DNA from: Sulfurimicrobium sp031426915
Lineage (GTDB): Bacteria; Pseudomonadota; Gammaproteobacteria; Burkholderiales; Sulfuricellaceae
Assembly: GCA_031426915.1 (NCBI GenBank)
Contig: JASJPB010000025.1
Location: 87,072 to 151,071 of the forward strand
Length of the DNA stretch: 64,000 nt
Reading direction: 5' to 3'
The position numbers were made by a program, and so were the translations under genes. Below are positions 25,856-34,248 of this stretch, piece by piece. A model generated the notes under the pieces. That model had not been told where the DNA came from, did no database searches, and saw only the letters and a program-made list of their open reading frames with translations. Position 1 is the stretch's first letter. Each line of letters opens with the position of its first letter.

Positions 25856-26821
25856 ATGACCGTTTATTACCGGATTGGTTTTCTCCTCGCTGCCGTTGCG
25901 GCGTTCCAGCTCACCGGCTGCTCCTCGGTCGCACCCAAGGCCGAGCGTCCAGCGCCGGTGGCCGGCAAGCCGGCGCTCAAGGGCGGCGGCTACTACCTTG
26001 ATGACGGCCCCGGCGACAACCCGCCCGCCGACCTCGACGCCATCCCCGACGCCGAACCCAGGGCCGAGCCGCTGCACAAGTTTGCCAACCGCCCCTACAC
26101 CGTGCTGGGGCAGGCCTACGTCCCGATCACCCAGATCGGGCAATACAAGACACGCGGCATCGCCTCCTGGTACGGGCGCCGCTATCACGGCCAGAAAACC
26201 GCCATGGGCGAGACCTACGACATGTATGCCATGAGCGCCGCCCACCCCACGTTGCCCCTCCCCAGCTTCGCCCGGGTTACCAACCTCTCCAACGGCAAGG
26301 CGGTGGTAGTACGCATCAACGACCGCGGGCCGTTCCATAGCAACCGCCTGGTCGACCTTTCCTACACTGCCGCCCACAAGCTGGGCGTGCTGGGCGGAGG
26401 CACCAACCAGGTGGAAGTGGAGAGCATCGATCCGGGCAGTTATCAAGTCGCTGCCGCCAGACCAGCGCTCAGTTCACCCGAAACCAAGCCCCTGCCCGCG
26501 CAGACAGCACCCGTCGCGACGGCTCTCCCGTTGGCAGCGGCAGCGGAAACCACTGCCGCCACACCCGTGATTCCACCTACAACCGGAACGGATGGCAGCG
26601 TCTTCCTGCAACTGGGGGCATTCAGCTCGCGCGAAAACGCCGAAAACTTCAGCAGCAAGATGAAGATGGGGCTAGGCCAGCTGGTGGATAAACTGCACAT
26701 CGTCGATGGCGGCGGACTGTTCCGCGTCCGTCTCGGTCCGTATGCCAGCCGTTCCGAAGCGGGGGAGGCGGCCACCCGGATCGGCCAGGCTGCGAATATT
26801 TCTCCGGTCATAGCCAGATAA
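25856..26821 (+). CDS. rlpA: Septal ring lytic transglycosylase RlpA-like lipoprotein
   Basis: A lipoprotein of 321 residues. The signal sequence ends in the lipobox LTGC near residue 20. A linker rich in Pro and Asp follows. The double-psi beta-barrel domain (GIASWYGRRYHGQKTAMGE through VVRINDRGPFHSNRLVDLS, about 97-190) carries the catalytic-type Asp and His. An Ala/Pro/Thr-rich linker leads to a C-terminal SPOR domain (VFLQLGAFSSRENAENFSSK, FRVRLGPYASRSEA). RlpA cleaves naked glycan strands at the division site. It is divergent from pepP and followed by a D,D-carboxypeptidase gene. Confidence 0.93.
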   Translation: MTVYYRIGFLLAAVAAFQLTGCSSVAPKAERPAPVAGKPALKGGGYYLDDGPGDNPPADLDAIPDAEPRAEPLHKFANRPYTVLGQAYVPITQIGQYKTRGIASWYGRRYHGQKTAMGETYDMYAMSAAHPTLPLPSFARVTNLSNGKAVVVRINDRGPFHSNRLVDLSYTAAHKLGVLGGGTNQVEVESIDPGSYQVAAARPALSSPETKPLPAQTAPVATALPLAAAAETTAATPVIPPTTGTDGSVFLQLGAFSSRENAENFSSKMKMGLGQLVDKLHIVDGGGLFRVRLGPYASRSEAGEAATRIGQAANISPVIAR

Positions 26822-26868
26822 CGCTGGATCCGGCCGTTTCGGGGGAACCCGGGGTGAAGGTGCCGGTC

Positions 26869-26877
26869 TGTTATAAT
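26869..26877 (+). promoter_or_regulatory. Extended -10 promoter element before the D,D-carboxypeptidase gene
   Basis: TGTTATAAT combines a consensus TATAAT (26872-26877) with the TGn extension. It lies 27 bp upstream of the ATG at 26905. No convincing -35 hexamer is visible, which is tolerated in extended -10 promoters. Confidence 0.4.
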
Positions 26878-26904
26878 TTCGCCGCCTTCACTTACGGACC
26901 CGAT

Positions 26905-28038
26905 ATGAAACACCTGTTGCTGATTTTCGCCTCGCTATTCTCCACCCTTGCCGCCGCCGAACAGGCGCTACCGGTTCCACCGGCCCCGCCCGTTGCTGCG
27001 CGCGCCTATCTGCTGGCCGACTTTCCCAGCGGGCGACTGCTGGTGCAGCAGGGCGTCAACGACCGCATCGAACCCGCTTCGCTCACCAAGCTGATGACCG
27101 CCTATCTGACCTTTACCGCCATCAAGCAGGGGCGGATAAAGATGGATCAGGTGCTGCCGGTTTCAATCCGCGCCTGGAAAACCGAAGGCTCACGCATGTT
27201 CATCGAGATCAACCGGCCGGTAACGGTACTGGAACTGATCCAGGGCATGATCATCCAGTCCGGCAACGACGCCTGCATCGCGCTGGCGGAGGGCGTGGCG
27301 GGCAGCGAGGAAGTGTTCGCCGAGATGATGAACCAGCAGGCGGCGCGGCTGGGGATGAAGAACACCCATTACATGAATTCCACCGGCCTGCCGCACCCGC
27401 AGCACTACACCACGGCCTACGACCTGTCCCTGCTGGCGGCGGCGATCATTCGCGACTTCCCCGAGCACTACAAGTTTTACTCGATGAAGGAATACCGCTA
27501 CAACAACATCACCCAGCCCAACCGCAACCGCCTGCTGTGGCTCGACCCGAGTGTGGACGGCATGAAGACCGGGCACACCGAGTCCGCCGGCTATTGCCTC
27601 ATCGCCACCGCCAAGCGCGACCCGATGCGCCTTATCTCGGTGGTGCTGGGCACCGCTTCCGACAATGTGCGCGCCACGGAAAGCCAGAAGCTGCTCAATT
27701 ACGGCTTCCAGTTCTTCGAAAGCACACGGGTCTATGCCAAGGAACAAACCGTTTCCACCCTGCCGGTCTGGAAAGGCAAGGAAAAAACCCTCAAGGCCGG
27801 CGTCAGCCAGGACCTTCTGGTCACGCTGCCCAAGGGCCATTACAGCCGGGTCAAGGCCAGCATTACCAGCAAACAGCCGCTGCTCGCGCCCATCTCGGCG
27901 GGTCAGGCGGTCGGCACCATCCAGCTTTCCCTGGATGACAAGCCCCTCGCCGATTACCCGCTGGTGGCGCTGGAAGCCGTGCCGGTGGGCAACATTTTCG
28001 GTCGCGCCTGGGACACCGTCAAACTATGGTTCAAATAG
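26905..28038 (+). CDS. D-alanyl-D-alanine carboxypeptidase (PBP5/6 family)
   Basis: A 377-residue low-molecular-weight penicillin-binding protein. The signal peptide is cleaved near residue 18 (TLAAA). The active site is complete: Ser59-X-X-Lys62 in SLTK, Ser119-Gly-Asn121 and Lys221-Thr-Gly. The C-terminal beta domain (LKAGVSQDLLVTLPKG onwards) and an amphipathic anchor (GNIFGRAWDTVKLWFK) match PBP5/6. It trims the terminal D-Ala of peptidoglycan stem peptides in the periplasm. It overlaps the D-amino-acid aminotransferase gene by 13 bp, which suggests that released D-alanine is used. Confidence 0.95.
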   Translation: MKHLLLIFASLFSTLAAAEQALPVPPAPPVAARAYLLADFPSGRLLVQQGVNDRIEPASLTKLMTAYLTFTAIKQGRIKMDQVLPVSIRAWKTEGSRMFIEINRPVTVLELIQGMIIQSGNDACIALAEGVAGSEEVFAEMMNQQAARLGMKNTHYMNSTGLPHPQHYTTAYDLSLLAAAIIRDFPEHYKFYSMKEYRYNNITQPNRNRLLWLDPSVDGMKTGHTESAGYCLIATAKRDPMRLISVVLGTASDNVRATESQKLLNYGFQFFESTRVYAKEQTVSTLPVWKGKEKTLKAGVSQDLLVTLPKGHYSRVKASITSKQPLLAPISAGQAVGTIQLSLDDKPLADYPLVALEAVPVGNIFGRAWDTVKLWFK

Positions 28039-28889
28039 TCCACCTTAACGGACAATTTCTGCCGCTGGAGGAAGCCCGCATCCCGGTTCTGGATCGCGGC
28101 TTCATCTTCGGCGACGGCGTATACGAAGTAATTCCGGTTTTTTCGCGCCATACCTTCCGCTTGCAGGATCACCTGCAACGCCTGCAGCACAGCCTGGACG
28201 GCATCCGCCTTGCCAACCCGCACACGGATGCCGAATGGCGGGAAATCGTGAGCCAGATGATCGCTCGTAACCAGGACCAGGACCAATATCTCTACCTGCA
28301 CATCACGCGCGGCGTGGCCAAGCGCGACCATGCCTTCCCCGAGAACACGCCGGCCACGGTGTTCCTGATGAGCAGCCCGCTGCCACCTGCCGACCCGGCG
28401 CTGCGGGAAAACGGCGTGAGCGCGATAACCGCGACCGACAACCGCTGGCTGCGCTGCGACATCAAGGCCATCTCGCTGTTGCCCAACGTGCTGCTGCGGC
28501 AGCTGTCGGTGGATGCGGGCGCTTCGGAAACCGTGATGCTGCGCGACGGATTCCTCAGCGAAGGTTCGGCCAGCAACATATTCGTGGTCAAGAACGGCAT
28601 TCTGCTTGCGCCCCCCAAGGGGCAACTGATGTTGCCGGGCATCACTTATGACGTGATGCTGGAACTTGCCACAGCCAACGCGATCCCATTCCGCGTGGAA
28701 CCGGTCCCCGAAAGCACGCTGCGCGGTGCCGACGAAATCTGGCTCACTTCCTCCACCCGGGAGGTGCAGGCCATCACCGAACTCGATGGCACGCCGGTCG
28801 GCACGGGCAAACCGGGCCCGCTTTACCGGAACATGGACCGGCTGTACCAGGATTACAAAGCGACCGTCATGCGCCAGCCTTCAGTATGA
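28026..28889 (+). CDS. D-amino acid aminotransferase (class IV)
   Basis: The 287-residue PLP enzyme of fold type IV has FIFGDGVYEVIPVF near 27, the PLP Lys147 in CDIKAISLLPN, EGSASNIFVVKNG near 180 and EIWLTSSTREVQAI near 238. These place it with D-alanine aminotransferases rather than branched-chain or ADC lyase enzymes. It interconverts D-alanine and 2-oxoglutarate with pyruvate and D-glutamate. The overlap with the carboxypeptidase gene and the 4-bp overlap with the DUF493 gene point to one operon continuing into lipB. Confidence 0.9.
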   Translation: MVQIVHLNGQFLPLEEARIPVLDRGFIFGDGVYEVIPVFSRHTFRLQDHLQRLQHSLDGIRLANPHTDAEWREIVSQMIARNQDQDQYLYLHITRGVAKRDHAFPENTPATVFLMSSPLPPADPALRENGVSAITATDNRWLRCDIKAISLLPNVLLRQLSVDAGASETVMLRDGFLSEGSASNIFVVKNGILLAPPKGQLMLPGITYDVMLELATANAIPFRVEPVPESTLRGADEIWLTSSTREVQAITELDGTPVGTGKPGPLYRNMDRLYQDYKATVMRQPSV

Positions 28890-29152
28890 ATGATCAAGAA
28901 ACCCTGCTGGAATTCCCCTGCGCCTTCCCCATCAAGATCATGGGTCGGATGGAGGACGGCTTCGCCGCTACCATGGTGGAAGTCGTGCTGCGCCACGCCC
29001 CGGATTTCGACGCCGCCACGGTGACCATGAAGGCCAGCAGCAGTAACAAGTACCTGTCCCTCACCTGCACCATCAACGCCGTTTCCAAGCAGCAGCTGGA
29101 CGAGCTTTACCGCGAAATCAGCGCGCATCCACTGGTGGTAATGGCGCTATAA
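28886..29152 (+). CDS. DUF493 (YbeD-like) protein
   Basis: A small ferredoxin-fold protein of 88 residues with LLEFPCAFPIKIMG near 7 and SSNKYLSLTCTINAVSKQQLDELYREI near 51. It matches the YbeD family along its length. YbeD-like proteins are of unknown role but are very often next to lipB, as here (1 bp away). It shares 4 bp with the aminotransferase gene. Confidence 0.92.
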   Translation: MNDQETLLEFPCAFPIKIMGRMEDGFAATMVEVVLRHAPDFDAATVTMKASSSNKYLSLTCTINAVSKQQLDELYREISAHPLVVMAL

Positions 29153-29153
29153 C

Positions 29154-29795
29154 GTGAAAGTCGCGGAGGGAAAGATCATTGTGCGCAGGCATTCAGGCCT
29201 GACCGAATACACCCCCACCTTCCAGGCCATGCAGGACTTCACGGCGCGACGCGGGCCGGATACGCCGGACGAACTGTGGCTGTTGCAGCACCCTCCCGTT
29301 TATACCCAGGGCTTGGCAGGAAAGCCCGAACACCTGCTGCGGAAAAGCGATATCCCGGTGGTAAAAATCGACCGCGGCGGCCAGATTACCTACCACGGCC
29401 CAGGCCAAATCGTCGCTTATCTGCTGCTGGACCTGAAACGCCGCGGCTTGGGCGTAAAGGAGCTGGTAAACCGCATGGAACAGGCCGTCATCGACTTGCT
29501 GGCTGAATACGCCCTGCATGCCGAGCGCCGCACCAAGGCCCCCGGCGTCTATGTGAACGATGCGAAAATCGCCGCGCTGGGGCTCAGGATCAAGAACAAT
29601 TGCAGCTACCACGGCCTCTCCCTTAACGTGGACATGGACCTGACGCCGTTCGACAATATCAACCCCTGCGGCTACGCCGGGCTGTCGGTCACACAGACCC
29701 GCGACCAGGGCATCGCAGCCGATGCGGACTCGCTGGCGCAAGCCCTGGCACGGCACCTGCTGCTGCAGTTGGGATATACTTGCCCTCCACATTAA
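29154..29795 (+). CDS. lipB: Octanoyl-[ACP]:protein N-octanoyltransferase LipB
   Basis: This 213-residue transferase moves octanoate from acyl carrier protein to lipoyl domains. Visible motifs are LWLLQHPPVYTQG near 41, DRGGQITYHGPGQIV near 73, the conserved Lys138 in VNDAKIAALG and the acyl-carrying Cys172 in NPCGYAGLSVTQ. GTG at 29154 gives the family's usual N-terminal length; a second GTG at 29181 would cut into the conserved start. It lies between the DUF493 gene and lipA. Confidence 0.95.
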   Translation: MKVAEGKIIVRRHSGLTEYTPTFQAMQDFTARRGPDTPDELWLLQHPPVYTQGLAGKPEHLLRKSDIPVVKIDRGGQITYHGPGQIVAYLLLDLKRRGLGVKELVNRMEQAVIDLLAEYALHAERRTKAPGVYVNDAKIAALGLRIKNNCSYHGLSLNVDMDLTPFDNINPCGYAGLSVTQTRDQGIAADADSLAQALARHLLLQLGYTCPPH

Positions 29796-29822
29796 CCACT
29801 TGGCTTAACGTGAATATTCCTC

Positions 29823-30752
29823 ATGGCTGACCCCAAACTCCACAAAGGCGCCGCCAAGACGTCGCGCATCCCGATCAAGATCGTGCCCCAGGAGCCGCTG
29901 CGCAAACCGTCCTGGATACGCGCCAAGGTCGTCTCCGGCGGCAAGTTCGGCGAAATCAAGCAGATCCTGCGCGAGCACAGCCTGCACACGGTATGCGAGG
30001 AAGCCGCCTGCCCCAACATCGGCGAATGCTTCAGTCACGGCACCGCCACCTTCATGATCCTGGGCGACCTGTGCACGCGGCGCTGCCCGTTCTGCGACGT
30101 GGGCCACGGCAAGCCGCTGCCGCCCGACGCCAATGAGCCGGAACAACTGGCGCGTACCATTGCCGCCATGAAGCTGAAATATGTGGTGATCACCAGCGTC
30201 GACCGCGACGACCTGCGCGATGGCGGCGCCGGGCACTTCGCCGCCTGCATCCACGCCGTGCGCGCAGCCTCGCCGAACACCCGTATCGAAACCCTGGTGC
30301 CGGACTTCCGCGGCCGCCTGGAAATCGCACTGGAAATCCTCGGCGGCGAGCCGCCCGACGTACTCAACCATAATCTCGAAACCGTGCCGCGTCTCTACAA
30401 ACAGGCCCGCCCCGGCGCCGATTACGTCCACTCGCTGCAACTGCTGCAAGCATTCAAGCATGGAAATCCCGGCATCCCCACCAAATCCGGGCTGATGGTC
30501 GGCCTGGGAGAAACGGACGAGGAAATCCTCGCCGTGATGCGCGACCTGCGCGCCCACCAGGTGGACATGCTGACCATCGGCCAGTACCTGCAACCCTCAC
30601 GCCATCACCTGCCAGTGATGCGCTTCGTGACGCCGGAGCAGTTCGAGACGTTCTCGCTGGCGGCAAAACAAATGGGTTTCAGGAACGCCGCCTGCGGGCC
30701 GATGGTAAGGTCGAGTTACCATGCCGACTTGCAGGCGCATGATGTGACTTGA
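29823..30752 (+). CDS. lipA: Lipoyl synthase
   Basis: A 309-residue radical SAM enzyme inserting two sulfurs into protein-bound octanoate. The auxiliary cluster ligands are Cys58, Cys63 and Cys69 (TVCEEAACPNIGECF). The radical SAM triad is Cys84, Cys88 and Cys91 (CTRRCPFC). The C-terminal RSSY motif that supplies a serine ligand is present near 300. VVITSVDRDDLRDGGAGHFA is the usual core motif. It follows lipB by 27 bp, the standard pair. Confidence 0.97.
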   Translation: MADPKLHKGAAKTSRIPIKIVPQEPLRKPSWIRAKVVSGGKFGEIKQILREHSLHTVCEEAACPNIGECFSHGTATFMILGDLCTRRCPFCDVGHGKPLPPDANEPEQLARTIAAMKLKYVVITSVDRDDLRDGGAGHFAACIHAVRAASPNTRIETLVPDFRGRLEIALEILGGEPPDVLNHNLETVPRLYKQARPGADYVHSLQLLQAFKHGNPGIPTKSGLMVGLGETDEEILAVMRDLRAHQVDMLTIGQYLQPSRHHLPVMRFVTPEQFETFSLAAKQMGFRNAACGPMVRSSYHADLQAHDVT

Positions 30753-30795
30753 TGCGGATTGCGGCATTTTTAGATGAATTAGATCGGGGCAAACA

Positions 30796-31275
30796 GTGAT
30801 CAACAATGACGTATTACGCAGCATTCGCTTTGCGCTGGACCTCAGCGACGCGAAAGTGGTGGCGATGATCAAGCTGGCCGAGCGCGAGGTGGAGCAAACC
30901 GAGGTCACGAGCTTCCTGAAGAAGGAAGAGGAAGAAGGTTTTGTCGAGTGCGGCGACGATGTCCTGGTGTCGTTTCTGGATGGCTTGATCATTCACCGAA
31001 GGGGCAAGATGGAGCCCAGGCCGGAGCAGGACAGGAAACCGGAACGCCGCCTGACCAATAACGCCATCCTGAAAAAGCTGCGGGTAGCCTTTGAGCTGAA
31101 AGAAGAGGATATGCATAAAGTTCTGGAACTGGCCGGGTTCGGTGTATCCAAGCCTGAATTGAGCGCCCTGTTCAGGCAAAAGGGCCACAAGAACTACCGG
31201 GCATGCGGCGATCAGTTGCTGCGGAATTTCTTGAAGGGCCTGGTGACCCGGCACAGAGGTGGTCAACCGCAATGA
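30796..31275 (+). CDS. DUF1456 (YehS-like) protein
   Basis: The 159-residue product has two copies of a helical repeat of about 70 residues. Each has a start of the type NDVLRSIRFALDLSD / NNAILKKLRVAFELKEE. Each ends in a motif of the type YxxCGDxxLxxFLxGL (FVECGDDVLVSFLDGL, YRACGDQLLRNFLKGL). This is the YehS family, of unknown function. It starts at GTG 30796 and overlaps the RIO1-like kinase gene by 4 bp, so they are translationally coupled. Confidence 0.92.
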   Translation: MINNDVLRSIRFALDLSDAKVVAMIKLAEREVEQTEVTSFLKKEEEEGFVECGDDVLVSFLDGLIIHRRGKMEPRPEQDRKPERRLTNNAILKKLRVAFELKEEDMHKVLELAGFGVSKPELSALFRQKGHKNYRACGDQLLRNFLKGLVTRHRGGQPQ

Positions 31276-32132
31276 AAATCCCCAAAAGACTCCAGCCACT
31301 GGTTGAAGACGGCCTGGTCGATGACGTCGTGCGCCAGCTCATGAGCGGCAAGGAGGCGATGGTGTTCGTGGTGCGCTGCGGGGAAGAAATTCGCTGCGCC
31401 AAGGTGTACAAGGAAGCCAACAAACGCAGCTTCCGCCAGAGCGTGGACTATACCGAGGGCCGCAAGGTCAAGAACAGCCGCCAGGCCCGCGCCATGGAGA
31501 AAGGCTCGCGCTATGGCCGCAAATCGCAGGAAGAGGCGTGGCAGAACGCCGAGGTGGATGCCTTATACCGTCTCGCTGCCGCCGGCGTGCGTGTGCCCAA
31601 GCCCTATAACTTCCACGAGGGCGTGCTGCTGATGGAACTGGTGACCGACATCAACGGCAATGCCGCCCCACGGCTCAACGATGTGGTGCTGACGGAGGAA
31701 CTGGCGCGAGCGTACCATCACGCCCTGCTTCAGGAGGTGGTGCGCATGCTTTGCGCCGGAGTGGTCCACGGCGATCTGTCCGAATTCAACGTCCTCCTCG
31801 GCTGCGATGGACCCGTCATCATCGACCTGCCGCAAGCGATTGATGCCGCTGGCAACAAACACGCCAGCAGCATGCTGGAACGGGACGTCGAAAACCTGGC
31901 GAACTATTTCGGACGTTTCGCTCCCGGGCTGCGCAAGACCGACTACGGCAAAGAAATCTGGTCGCTCTACGAGAAGGGCGAGCTGCATAGCGAAGTCAAG
32001 CTGACCGGCCGCTTCGAGCGCATCGAAAAACCGGCTGATCTCGGCGGCGTGATGCGGGAAATCAATGCCGCGCTCGCCGCAGAGGCGGCACGGCAGCGTC
32101 CACCGGAAACGGACCAGCAGGACACTCATTAG
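31272..32132 (+). CDS. RIO1-type serine/threonine kinase-like protein
   Basis: An atypical kinase of 286 residues. The nucleotide loop region is LMSGKEAMVFVVRCGEEIRCAKVYKE near 24, with the ATP Lys in CAKVYK. The long insert NKRSFRQSVDYTEGRKVKNSR is typical of RIO proteins. The catalytic loop is VVHGDLSEFNVLL near 165 (Asp and Asn present) and the metal motif is VIIDLPQA. Bacterial RIO kinases are poorly understood, and ribosome assembly is the role in archaea and eukaryotes. It is cotranslated with the DUF1456 protein and followed 10 bp later by a cysteine-cluster gene. Confidence 0.88.
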   Translation: MKIPKRLQPLVEDGLVDDVVRQLMSGKEAMVFVVRCGEEIRCAKVYKEANKRSFRQSVDYTEGRKVKNSRQARAMEKGSRYGRKSQEEAWQNAEVDALYRLAAAGVRVPKPYNFHEGVLLMELVTDINGNAAPRLNDVVLTEELARAYHHALLQEVVRMLCAGVVHGDLSEFNVLLGCDGPVIIDLPQAIDAAGNKHASSMLERDVENLANYFGRFAPGLRKTDYGKEIWSLYEKGELHSEVKLTGRFERIEKPADLGGVMREINAALAAEAARQRPPETDQQDTH

Positions 32133-32142
32133 AAACATCAGC

Positions 32143-32481
32143 ATGAATAGCGCCACTGCCGATGTTGGCAATTCAGCCATCTCCTGTGCCACCTGCGAAG
32201 CCTGCTGTTGCAGGCTGGAAGTGTTGTTGATGGCCGGCGACGACATTCCCCCCCGGCTGACGGCAGTGAATCAGTGGGGCGGGTGGGTGATGGCGCGCCT
32301 GGACGATGGCTGGTGTGCAGCCCTGGACCGAAACACCATGCTGTGCCGCATATATGAGCGCAGGCCATGGATATGTGGCGACTATCAGGTCGGGGAGCGC
32401 GATTGCCTCGAGCAGCGCGCCCAGCTTGTCTCTCATGCGGTTGTCACGCAAGTCGTTGTCGCAGCAAAAAAAATGGTGTAG
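32143..32481 (+). CDS. YkgJ family cysteine-cluster protein
   Basis: A 112-residue protein with the zinc- or iron-binding Cys pattern of the YkgJ family: CATCEACCCRLE near 15, WCAALDRNTMLCRIYERRPWICGDY near 53 and DCLEQ. The ATG at 32143 was chosen because upstream residues are an overprint of the kinase gene. The biochemical role is unknown. It is the last gene of the DUF1456-RIO1 unit and lies 12 bp before a small Cys/His membrane-type protein of the metal uptake locus. Confidence 0.85.
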   Translation: MNSATADVGNSAISCATCEACCCRLEVLLMAGDDIPPRLTAVNQWGGWVMARLDDGWCAALDRNTMLCRIYERRPWICGDYQVGERDCLEQRAQLVSHAVVTQVVVAAKKMV

Positions 32482-32493
32482 GGTGAGCATCCC

Positions 32494-32814
32494 ATGAAAG
32501 CCCGCTCGCATCTGCTGCTGTTCCTGCTGCTTGCCTTCGCCCTGCTGTTCGCGCAGCAAGGCGCGGCGATTCACGCCCTGTCGCACTTGAGCGAACCGCA
32601 ACCGACCAGCTCACAGCAAGACAAACAGCTCCCGCACTCGCCCGCCTGCGACAAATGCGTGGTGTATGCCGGCGTCGGCACTGCACTTGCCTCCAGCGCA
32701 CTGGCCATGCCAGCCGCAGTCGCTCGAATCCCGCAACTTGCGCTTATCCCCTCGGCACTGCTGTCGCAGCCCGCCCGGCTTTACCACGCCCGAGCCCCGC
32801 CCGCCCTCGTCTGA
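32494..32814 (+). CDS. Small exported protein with a CxxC motif
   Basis: The 106-residue product has a strong N-terminal hydrophobic signal (HLLLFLLLAFALLFAQQGAA). A His-containing segment (IHALSHLSE), PHSPACDKCVVYAGVG near 48-64 with a CxxC pair, and a second hydrophobic stretch follow. The layout recalls DUF2946-type small proteins found near metal transport genes. It directly precedes an outer-membrane protein and a zinc-type binding protein, so metal binding at the cell envelope is plausible but unproved. Confidence 0.7.
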   Translation: MKARSHLLLFLLLAFALLFAQQGAAIHALSHLSEPQPTSSQQDKQLPHSPACDKCVVYAGVGTALASSALAMPAAVARIPQLALIPSALLSQPARLYHARAPPALV

Positions 32815-32868
32815 ACTTTCAAACGGCCTTGATGGCCCTTTTTGATCCTTTGTCATGACGAGGTTCCC

Positions 32869-34239
32869 ATGTTTAGACGCAAACTCATTGCGTCCGGCAT
32901 CACATTGATGCTGGGCGCCCCGCTGTCCGCGTTCGCCGCGGACAGCGCGGACATGCTGCAAATCCGCAACGAAATCAAGGCGCTCAGGCAGAGCTACGAA
33001 GCGCGCATCGAAGCGCTGGAGCAGCGCCTGCAGCGCGCCGAAGCCGTTGCCGACAAAGCGGAAAACCATGCAGTCACGCGCGCTACGGCAAACACGCCGC
33101 CCAGTGCCGCCAACGCCTTCAATCCCGAGATCTCGCTGATTCTCTCCGGCACCTACACCAACCTGTCGCAAGACCCCGCCAATTACCGCATCGGCGGCTT
33201 CCTGCCCAACGGCGGGGAAATCGGGCCGGGGCAGCGCGGCTTCAGCCTGGCCGAATCCGAGCTGGTGGTCGCGGCCAACATCGATCCTTATCTGCGCGGC
33301 CAGTTTACCCTTGCCGTCACACCGGAAGACACCGTGGGCGTGGAAGAGGCTTACATCCAGACGATTGGCCTGGGCAAGGGCCTCACCGCCAAGGCCGGGC
33401 GCTTCATGTCCGGCGTCGGTTACCTCAACGAACAGCATGCCCATGTCTGGGATTTCGTCGATGCTCCGCTGGCCTACCAGGCCTTTTTCGGCGGGCAGTT
33501 CAAGGACGACGGCGTGCAGCTGAAATGGCTGGCACCCACCGATATTTTCCTGGAACTCGGCGCGGAAATGGGCCGGGGCCGCAGCTTCCCCGCCAGCGAC
33601 CGCAACAAGAATGGCATCGGAGCGGGAACCGTGTTCGCCCATCTCGGCGGCGACGTGGGAAACAGCCATAGCTGGCGCGCCGGACTGTCCTATCTGCGGA
33701 CTTCGCCGCGCGAGCGCGCCTATGCCGTCAGCGACAACCTGGGCATGGCAGTGGAAAACACATTCAGTGGCAACAGCCGCCTCGCCATCGCCGATCTCGT
33801 ATGGAAATGGGCACCCAACGGCAATCCGGTACAGACCAACTTCAAGCTCCAGGGCGAGTATTTCCACAGCCGCGAGGACGGCGACCTGAGCTACGACAGC
33901 GGCGCGGTTTCCGCCGGGAGCAACACCGACCGCTATGCTGCGGCACAATCCGGCTGGTACTTGCAGGGCGTCTACCAGTTCATGCCGCACTGGCGAGTGG
34001 GGCTACGGCGCGACCAGCTGGATTCCGGCAGCGTCGATTACGCGTCCAACAGCGCCACGCTGTCGCAGGCGGCCTTCAACCCGGCCAAAACCAGTCTGAT
34101 GTTCGATTACAGCCCGAGCGAGTTTTCGCGCTTGCGCCTGCAATTCGCACAGGACAAATCGCGCCCGGAAGCCACCGACAGCCAGGTGTTCCTGCAATAC
34201 CTGATGAGCCTGGGCGCCCACGGCGCCCACAAATTCTAA
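32869..34239 (+). CDS. Outer-membrane beta-barrel protein of the metal uptake locus
   Basis: A 456-residue exported protein. The signal peptide ends at SAFA (near residue 21). A short coiled coil follows (MLQIRNEIKALRQSYEARIE... region 26-58), as in trimeric phosphate/zinc-type porins. A beta-barrel of alternating residues runs from about 80 to the end, closing with a C-terminal Phe. Sequence such as SLAESELVVAANIDPYLRGQ and AGRFMSGVGYLNEQHAH is typical of proteins encoded with znu-like genes. There is no TonB box or plug domain, so this is not a TonB receptor. It probably helps a metal such as zinc cross the outer membrane (inference from neighbours). Confidence 0.75.
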   Translation: MFRRKLIASGITLMLGAPLSAFAADSADMLQIRNEIKALRQSYEARIEALEQRLQRAEAVADKAENHAVTRATANTPPSAANAFNPEISLILSGTYTNLSQDPANYRIGGFLPNGGEIGPGQRGFSLAESELVVAANIDPYLRGQFTLAVTPEDTVGVEEAYIQTIGLGKGLTAKAGRFMSGVGYLNEQHAHVWDFVDAPLAYQAFFGGQFKDDGVQLKWLAPTDIFLELGAEMGRGRSFPASDRNKNGIGAGTVFAHLGGDVGNSHSWRAGLSYLRTSPRERAYAVSDNLGMAVENTFSGNSRLAIADLVWKWAPNGNPVQTNFKLQGEYFHSREDGDLSYDSGAVSAGSNTDRYAAAQSGWYLQGVYQFMPHWRVGLRRDQLDSGSVDYASNSATLSQAAFNPAKTSLMFDYSPSEFSRLRLQFAQDKSRPEATDSQVFLQYLMSLGAHGAHKF

Positions 34240-34248
34240 GGAGCCGCC

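Noticed and set aside
25799..26446. N-terminal extension of pepP
   Set aside because: It overprints rlpA on the other strand; pepP homology starts at MSNISIYQQRRL (25798).
30752..30771. A terminator after lipA
   Set aside because: Only a 4-bp stem precedes the T run; too weak to call.
32869..34239. A fourth TonB-dependent receptor
   Set aside because: There is no TonB box or plug domain; the N-terminal coiled coil and barrel fit a porin-like protein.
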